Origin: Acanthaster planci
Lineage: Eukaryota; Echinodermata; Asteroidea; Valvatida; Acanthasteridae
Assembly: GCF_001949145.1 (NCBI RefSeq)
Contig: NW_019091427.1
Coordinates: 1,074,726-1,138,725, forward strand
DNA length: 64,000 nt
Direction: 5' to 3'
The notes beneath the pieces are model-generated. The model had not been told where the DNA came from, made no database searches, and worked only from the letters and a program-made list of their open reading frames with translations. Both the position numbers and the translations under genes were made by a program. Every line of letters starts with the position of its first letter. Within the stretch, counting starts at the first letter, position 1. Of the stretch, positions 50,501 to 59,500 are shown piece after piece.

Positions 50501-53500
50501 GTAACTATATAGGCCCTTTTTATATTTCTCATCAGCACCCAGCAGTATTTGCCCTCTGGCAACATGTTGGTGAAGTTGCGAGATTTTTACCAATAGTTAA
50601 AATAACATATTTCTTCAAGGGCCATTTTACATACTAATTGCCCTCAATGTTTTAAAAACATCATGACATTGTTGGTTCATATGAATCCAAGGAGGAGTGG
50701 TTCATTGAGGATTTTTAAGGCATCAAGATGTTCGTAGTAGAACTCGCGCTTAAGTATTTTTGCTGAGCTATGTCTGTGATTTAAACATGAGAATGTACTT
50801 TTGCATGACAAAGACACACAGTCATGAATATGAAACGACCTCTACGTCTACATGTACATATAGTAGGTCCAATTGGACATAAACTGGGTGGGAAGGACAG
50901 CACGTTGCTGACGTTTTCTTTGTGCACCATTTGGGTAGCTGATGGTCTATAATATGCATGCAAGCCATGCTGATTTGTAAACATTCTGTAAAGCCTGGTT
51001 TCCAGATGGTCGTTTGTAATGCAGACGGTCCGGAAGAGGTCAAGATGCAGACATTTGCGGAAGACATGCTGCGCGACATCATTCCACCCAAAAAAATTAA
51101 CAAAATGGCATCCGAAACTCGGAAGATTTTCACAAAAAATGCCCTTTTAGGTGGCAGTGGTGGTTCTTTAAGCCTAACTGATACTCCAGTTTGATGTAGT
51201 TTGTTAATGGTCAGCTATTTTTTTCACGATTGGGGCTGCATATGCCAGTAATAAGGAGAAAATGGACAAAATGAGTGGAACTAAGCGAGAGAAATATTGT
51301 TGTACGCCCGTCATGGCAGCCTGCGTGTTTGTATAGGCCTACTCAGCAACTCAACCCAGACAGTCGGTAAAGTTGAACCGGGTTCAACTTTGCCGATCCA
51401 TCTGGGGTTAGCTTGCGTTATGTCTAGGTTATGGGCGATACTTCTGCTTGACACGTTCCCAGGTGGCTGCATCGCAGTTTGTGTCTTGATTGTGTCACTC
51501 GGCATTTCTTACATCGATATGGAAACCAGGCTTAACTTAAGGGGGCTTTGTCTGGTATAATAAATCGCCAAATACGCTCCCATGCCAGAGTCAGTGTATT
51601 GCTAAAAATGTTGTATGGCCATTATTATTGATTTGTCTTTTGCTGTCGTAGGAGTCAGGGCGCAAAATCAAGCCGATGGCTATAAGAGAATGCACAATGG
51701 CAGATGGATCTTTGGACTTGAAACAGCGTGGGTCCTGGCACCAACCAGGTACAGAAGACCAGTCTAACCGGGACGTTTCATCCCATGGGGGACTGTATCA
51801 GTTTAAAGAGCCATAGAATTTAGGTCATGATTAAATAGGCGTTAGCTCTAGTCATAAAACGACTGGTCCTTTCATAGATGCGAAAGATTGAAACAAAAGT
51901 TGGGAATAGAAAAATCTAACTCCCCCCCACAGGGCCCAAGACCTGGACATGCCACTGGGTAGCCGCAGAGTTCCACCCACTGAAAGTGGGAAATATTAAA
52001 GCCTGTACTTTTTGGATAGAAAAGTAAAAGATTTATCACCTACAGGCTCCAGATGTCAGTATATGGGTGGAAAACAAAAAATGGTACACTTTAAAGGCCA
52101 CAGCGATAAGTTTTTCGTAGTAAAGCTAAAAACATGGTCAGTACTTTTAGACAAATGTGGCATTTATTTTTCCAACTGTTTATAAGGCAAACCGCATCCA
52201 GTCTTAACCCATCATTTTGTGAAAAAAGTGGGACAAAAATTACTAACATAAAAATTTGACTTCCCTCACTGAAAAATTTTTTATAAAGCAACAAAGTGTG
52301 CATTAGTTTTCAGCGTTACATGTACCACAAGAATACTCTTTCTGAAGTACTTTCAGGACATGTAATGACACCTGATTGAGATTATTCATGGTATTTATAG
52401 ATTGAGTGGAATAAACTCAATGGTTGCCTTGTTTATACAGGCACGGGGCTCACAATTGGGAGGGACCTGGAGCTCTCACAGCAATGACAGCCCTGGAAGT
52501 TCTGCAAAAGGTGACGCTTGTCCAAAGTTTACAACAGACGAATGAGCATGATTCCCATCTAGTACATCTTTGTTAGTTTCTGTTTTTAAATTGAGTCTTT
52601 CTGTAAAGGCAGATTTTGTTCTTGAAATTGCATGATTAAATCCTTCTCGCTGTGTTCACTTTTGCTTTTCAGTTGAGCCAAGATACTTCCTGGATTCCCA
52701 ACAAGGCAGATGCCCACCATGTGTTCTTTGCAGGTCACTCTATGGGAGGCCATGGAGCGTGGCATCTAGCAACACACTACCCTGACCGGGCGCTGGCTGT
52801 GATCTCATTGGCTGGCTGGATCAAGAAGGAGGAATATGGCGACAGCAATGTGTTTTTCCGGTAAATTCAGTGGGAAAACTATAGAGCCAATGATTTTCCG
52901 TTTCAAAAATGGGTATTTTCTGTTTCGCCAAATCCTGAATTCTGCTTCAGAAATTCAAATTCCGTTTCACCTCAGTAAACATAAGAAAGGAGAGTAAGTT
53001 TAACTTACTTAACCTACTATGCATGGAGAAGAAGAAGAAAAAAGAAAAAACTAGTAAATTAAAGTTTTTTCCTTTTTTACTATGCATGCAAACCGTTTGC
53101 CCAACACTACTCCCTCTCCCAAAAAAAAGAAAAGAAAAAAGAATATTGTTTGAAAATACTTTGCAATGTTTGCAACATTTTAAAATAATTTTCTGAAGTG
53201 AAAATTTGAAAAAATTTCCACAATAAATACAGCCTCTCTCCTTGATTTCCCACCAGCATGATCATAAAAAACTATGATTAATCAACGGGCAATTTATGTG
53301 TCGCTCCTCGTGTATAAAATCAAATTACATTTAAATACGTGTACAGTGAAGTCACACAGTAGGTATTCCATGCAACAGTTGTTGGTCACAGTAGGTTAAT
53401 GTTGGACATTTGTCTGGATAGGAGTTAATGTCTACCACTAAAAGTGTATAGCGCCCTCCTGTGTTGTGTTAAGGTTTGTTGAATAGAAATTGCTGGAATA

Positions 53501-56500
53501 AATGACACATGCACACTGCCCTTTCTGGATACTGTATTCTCCTTCTAAGCATGAGAACCCCGTAGCACCTTTGACCCTCCATTTTATTTGGCAGTGGTAT
53601 GATAACAGAAAGTTAACATTATATCTGAGCCTTAAAACGCATGTTTGCGACTAAAACCTTTGCTCTTCAGCGAACACTTCCGAGGGCCCGTTCAGCAAGC
53701 TTCGTAGGTTTCATTTAATGCAAGAAATATCGTCTTCCGTTTTGCTGCTGCGGTTAGATGGTTTTGCCATGCGGTACTAGCCTCATCTCAAGGCGTCCAT
53801 GCCGATTCACAGACTGAATTCTCCACTTGTGCAATAAGCATATGTGTGAGTATGAAATTGTTTGCACCTTGATTTCATTGCTAGTATGGTGCATGTGTGA
53901 ACGGCCAAGGTATGTGCCGTACCGCACCGCTGCGCTGTGCCGGCCGCTGCTAGCGCTGCATGCCAGTGCATGGGGTTCACACACACAATTCGTTCATTAA
54001 AAGTAAGCATTTCATTAAAAGGGTTTGGTAGGCATTTAGTTATAGTACTTCGTGGAAGTATTAGAGGCAAATTTTTCAAGTTCCATTTCAAGCAATGGAT
54101 TCTGTTTCAAAGTGTTGATTCCACGAATTCCGTCCATTTTCCGCGATTGCAGAAAATCACCTGCTCTAGATCTTGAAAGTTATCTTAAGAAAAATGTACA
54201 TGTACAAGTACATGTAGGCTTGGACAGTATTTTAATACTGGTAATAATTGCAACATTTATTCCATACCAAACAATTCCAGAAGATAATCCATTTTAGCTA
54301 TACCAAAACACCACCCATGGGTATTCTGCTAAAATACAGATACGTCTGCATGTACTGTATGTGGCAGCCTGTGATGCACAAAACAGTTGTAAAAATTGAC
54401 AAAAGCTTCAAGTTGGCCAAACAGAATTGACACTTGATGATCCACCCCTTCAGTGTCCAATTTAATTATGTATATATACATGTACGTGTACCCCACTGAT
54501 GCCATTGGCAGGAGGGTTTAATCTGGTGGCTGCCTGAACACTGTCAACCACTCTGCAAATTCATTATGCATGGGCAACACTGGCCAATCCACGGGGGGCC
54601 ATTGGGGACCATGTGTGGCCATTCTCACTCCAGCAAGCAGAACATCTGTTGCTGTTTCTGAGGTGGTAATTCAAGGCTACAGCTGTGCAGCTACTGCACT
54701 TACATGTACATGTACATGCTGTTATTTCTTATGCATGTAGCAGGTATAGTCACTTTTACGGCTGCCTTTAGGCCTTATACCTGGAGCTTGTACTTGTGAG
54801 ATGTCCCATCTTTCTTTCCTTTATCTTAATCCCCACGTTTCTGCCACATACGTTACTATTCACATGTATGTAACTAAACCTGTGAAGAACGCTTGGGCAC
54901 AGAAATTTGTTCAAGGCTTCCGTTTCTTTTTCCTTCAACTGCTCCAAGTAACCAACTACCAGAAGGTGAAGGTCACGTCTGGGTCAAAAGTACTCCTGAT
55001 GATGTCTCTGGTACTGTTGAGACTGATGTTTTGGGTATTTTGTACTTTGCTTGCCATGCATGGATGGTTAGTTTAGCACACTGGTTATCCAACTTCATGC
55101 CACTACCAGCTAAAGTTTGATACAACATCAAGCATAAGGGACAACACTCTGTCAGTCTTGACATCTGTAGATCAACCACATACATGTATGTGTACTGGAT
55201 GAAGTGTATCAATTAATGAATGTTTATTAGTGCAGGATGTAATTTCATGAGGTAACAAACTGAATTCATCTCATTGATTGGATCAATCTGTAACTGAGTA
55301 AATGACCTTATTCTTCCCATTGCACAAATGTAAAACCTCCACAATGTCTTCCATGCAGCACCTGATGAGCAAATCCTGTTTATGTACAAGTCACCAGTTT
55401 CCGATGCTCTTCCTCAGTCTAGCATAAAATGGCTACAAGGAGTTGTCTCATTCTAGATAATTTAATGCTTCAGCAGACAAATCAAGCTTACACAGATTAC
55501 AGTAATGCTTTGACAACATAATAATGTTTCCTTGTTTTATAAGCATCGGTACCAACCGTGACTCCAGAAATTTCTTCATCTGTACTGTTTCTCATCAGAG
55601 ACAGTGACAGTTTTGGTTTGGTTTGGTTCATTTCCATTCATCCATTAATCTTGTGATCTAAAATAACATTGTTTAATGCACCCGATGAGCAGTGGAGGCT
55701 GGCCAAAAGCTACTGCTTGTACTAGGCCAGGCCCCCATTATATACTTAACCCTAACAGTCCCAAATCCTCCAATTTCAATACGATTTTACATACACCCTA
55801 CGGGGTTAGGGTTAAAGATTGTTATTTCAAAGAGGAAACAAGTATGACAAAAAAATACTCAGAACTAAAATTAGTCAAAAGTGTGCTCCATTTTGCGTGA
55901 AGAGCAAATGATTTCTGAATGTTTTGGACTACGTAATTCAGTGAGATGCTGTGTGCTTGATGGCCCATGAATCAGCTGACGGGGATTTCTTTCGTAATAC
56001 TTTCTTGAATTGCTGCTCCTGTGAAAACAACGCAAGTCACTACAGCTGCAGTGCAGAGCAATCAGTGCAAAGCAATCAGTGCAAAGCAGGAGGAGAGATA
56101 AGCCTCCCCCCATCATTTGATCTTAATTTGTCTCGGGTTGATACATCTCATCTACATCCTGTCCATGACATTTTGGCGTAGCATGGGCAAGAATGTTCAC
56201 TCTTACTGTTGATTTCACACTGTGCCTTGAACACATAGGTCACTGAGGAACACAACTGTGTGTCTTCTGATGAAGTCAGTCTATGTTAATGACTGAGTGA
56301 TTAGTGTCCAAGGCAAATGCATCGTGCATAACTGTCCAATCAATCAGGAGCACTTCTTTTGTTCCCCAGGCTCCTTTCCAAATGGCATTTCATGAAGATG
56401 GGAGTAATTTATCTTTATTTCTGGCAAGGATTACTTGTCCAAATGCTTAAAACTTGCTGAAATGTTGAAAACTGAAGGAAGAGAGATTATGGACCAGCCG

Positions 56501-59500
56501 TGCCACCTGTGTTTATAGAATATACTTGTAGGGGATTACACCTTGTTCAGGCCGTGACAGGATTTTATTTTGATGAGGACAAGTGCTCTTCTTTTCCGTC
56601 GGAAAATTCGCGTGGATAATTTTCATTGTCGTTTTAACAGAATTGTGCATTGGGACAATCAGCTTGGGGACTTTTCCATTTTTCTCCAAATGAAATGTTG
56701 TGGACTTTTTCAGGTACCAAAAACAAGACAGAATGTCCCTCTTGTTTTATAGTGTACACTGACTTGTCAGCCACTAACTTCGTCCCTTTGGGGATGTTGC
56801 ACCATCAGGTTACCTCTCCAAAACTTCAGTCCTTGTCAATATGAATATATTTGAATGAACCTTTTTCTAATTCTCTGTGCCATAACTTGCATTTAGGCTC
56901 TTCTTCACTTTCCTAACTGCTGTAGTTCAGACCATCACGCTTCATTCTTCAGCCTAATCTTTGTGTCACATTCAGCCAGTGTGATGAGGGCCTTTTAAAA
57001 CCCCTTCTCACTGGGAAGTGGTAAGAGACGCCGTAAAAATTGAGATCCCTCGGCCCGCTTTTCAGCTATTATTCTCGGGCCCACGCTCGAGCGAACACGG
57101 TGAAAGAAGGCACACCCTGGCTCTTGTATATATGGTGATTGGCCTTTGTGTGTTGCCAAGAAATGAAAAGGCCGAATTTGCATCATTAATCCCCAGCTTC
57201 ACGATAGTCCCCACTTTGAAAAGAGGCAACGGGAATGTGGAAGCGTGAGTAGAGCCACATGCCACCGAACAATGAGCCTTTTCACTGTGTAAATCAAAGC
57301 GTGCACAGCACGCAGGGGTACAAATCGAGAATTTGCAGTTTGGCAGGTGTCCTTCGTGGCCAAGCGAGGCTGGAATTCTCAGAAAAAAGTCCCGGCATCA
57401 AGGGGTTAAAGCAGTACAGACAAGCAGCCAAAGTAATGTCATGTCATAGTTGATCCATCCAACCCTGTCGGTCTCGTCTGCTACACCCATGTCTGATTTG
57501 AACTTCAGGACTTGTCTTTATCACTAGACTTGTGTACAACTTTTGGCATCCTCGTGCTGTCAGTTCAGCAGCATACCTAAGTTGTTGATCTGTCTTAAAA
57601 TCTTGTGTGAAGTGCTGATGGCATTATAAACCTTTTTTTTTTTCACTCGGGTTTATATCGATTGGAAATCACCCGAGCTGAGTCTGGGACTTTCACTTTT
57701 CTGAATGTAAACACAGATTTGTGCTAAGTTACATTGACTACTGATATGAGAAAACACTGTCTCGTTCATTCGGAGGCCAACACCACTGTGCTGTGGTCTG
57801 CCCATTTCTGCAGAGATACTCTCTTCATATTGGCATTGCTGACCCACAATATAGCCTTCCTTTTCTGTCTTATCCTTATTTCAGAGACTCAAGAAGTCGG
57901 TTGGCAATTTCTCCCTCTCTGCTATAGAAGTGTTGTTTTCTGACGTACATGTGGTTCCTGGGGGGAATATCTGCCAGACACAGCACATCCCCTTCCAATA
58001 TACCCCGCTTCTCATAATGTGTCATGGGAAAAGATTGGACAGTATCTTTATTTTTACGTGTAGTCGAGAGAATTCGCTCTTGTGATGCTCTTGCCCTGGT
58101 CTTTTTACATGTTTTGAAGGGGAAAGTCAACTCAAAAATTGACAATAAACAAAGACGAAAAAATGAACATTCTGTAACTTATGAGAACCTATGATCCAAC
58201 TAGAAATTAGGATATTCTAGGTTTTCGCTTTAAATTTAGACAAATTTAATTGAGGCTAAAATTACTTCTTACATGAAAAAAGCATACCTTCCCTGCATAT
58301 TAAATGTTGTATAAAATGTAGACTGAATACTTGAAAAGTGCCTGAACTATTTTCAACCTTATGTTTGCATAAATGCATAAACTACCTTTAAATTTAGTAG
58401 TAACACCGTACTTTTGGAAATTTGTAAATAATTGAATGTCTTGCATTTTCAACTTGTTGCTTTTCACCTTCAAATATTGTTTGAAATGATGATTGAATGA
58501 ATATCGAAATCCCTGAAATGATTTACGAAATAACACAAGCGATTACAGTGTTACTATCTATGGTAGGTCTTGTAGACCACTTTGCATCTCAGCTTCAGAT
58601 GGTTTTTTGTGAAATCGACTTGCTTGACCTTAATTACCTCATATCCTGATTTCTTCTTTTTTGTGATTAGGCATGACTTGAGTACCAGCTATACAGACCC
58701 TTCTGTCAAAGCCATTATGGAGGTACGTGCTGAACAGTAACCGACATGCATGAGGCATTTGTGCATCACTGGTGCTTTTTTATGAAATGAAGAGACAATT
58801 TCTCACAGAAGCATGGTGACACTATCAAGTTAACATCAGTTTATAAACAAGAAAATTAGCCAGGGCTAAAGGAAATTGGATGCCATCAACTTATATCGAT
58901 GAACACGTGCTGTGGTGACAAAGGAAAAAGGACACTTGAATCCCACTGCTGCCGTCGTCCCTGCACAAAATCCATTATTGGTCTGTGCACATTCAGATAA
59001 AAATCACTTGTACATACATGTACACATCTGCAAGTAGTATATGCACACTCAAGCTGCATTCATGTAGCTTCAATGGGGTAAACTCTGATATGAGTTGCCA
59101 TACATTTATGTGTGCTGTACATATGTCAAAAAGCAAGACGGGGGGAAGGTTTAACCCAAGTCATGCATGTTATACTTGAATGCACCTATTGTATCCAGTG
59201 CTCTGTCTACCACGAGTATTGCTCCATGTTTTTACATAGCAATGACATCCAGTTTTGAATTCACTGCATGTGCGCAAGGGATTATGCACACTTCTCACAG
59301 GACAGTCCTGAGCAAGTACAACAATTTCTGTTGGAATGCCTGGTTTTTGTGTGTGTGCTGGACACACCGTAGGGCCCATAGTTCAAGAACTCTCAAGCCT
59401 GTCTCTTCTTTTTCTTGTTGTCTGAGTGGCTAGGCAATGTCTCCAATACTTTTCCCAGCTCTGTGCTGTGCAAACATTTTTTCAGTCATGCAGCAAATTT

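Noticed and set aside
54801-55120. Overlapping 91- and 75-codon plus-strand ORFs in intron 18
   Set aside because: No recognisable domain, and neither fits the phase of exons 18 and 19, which join directly.
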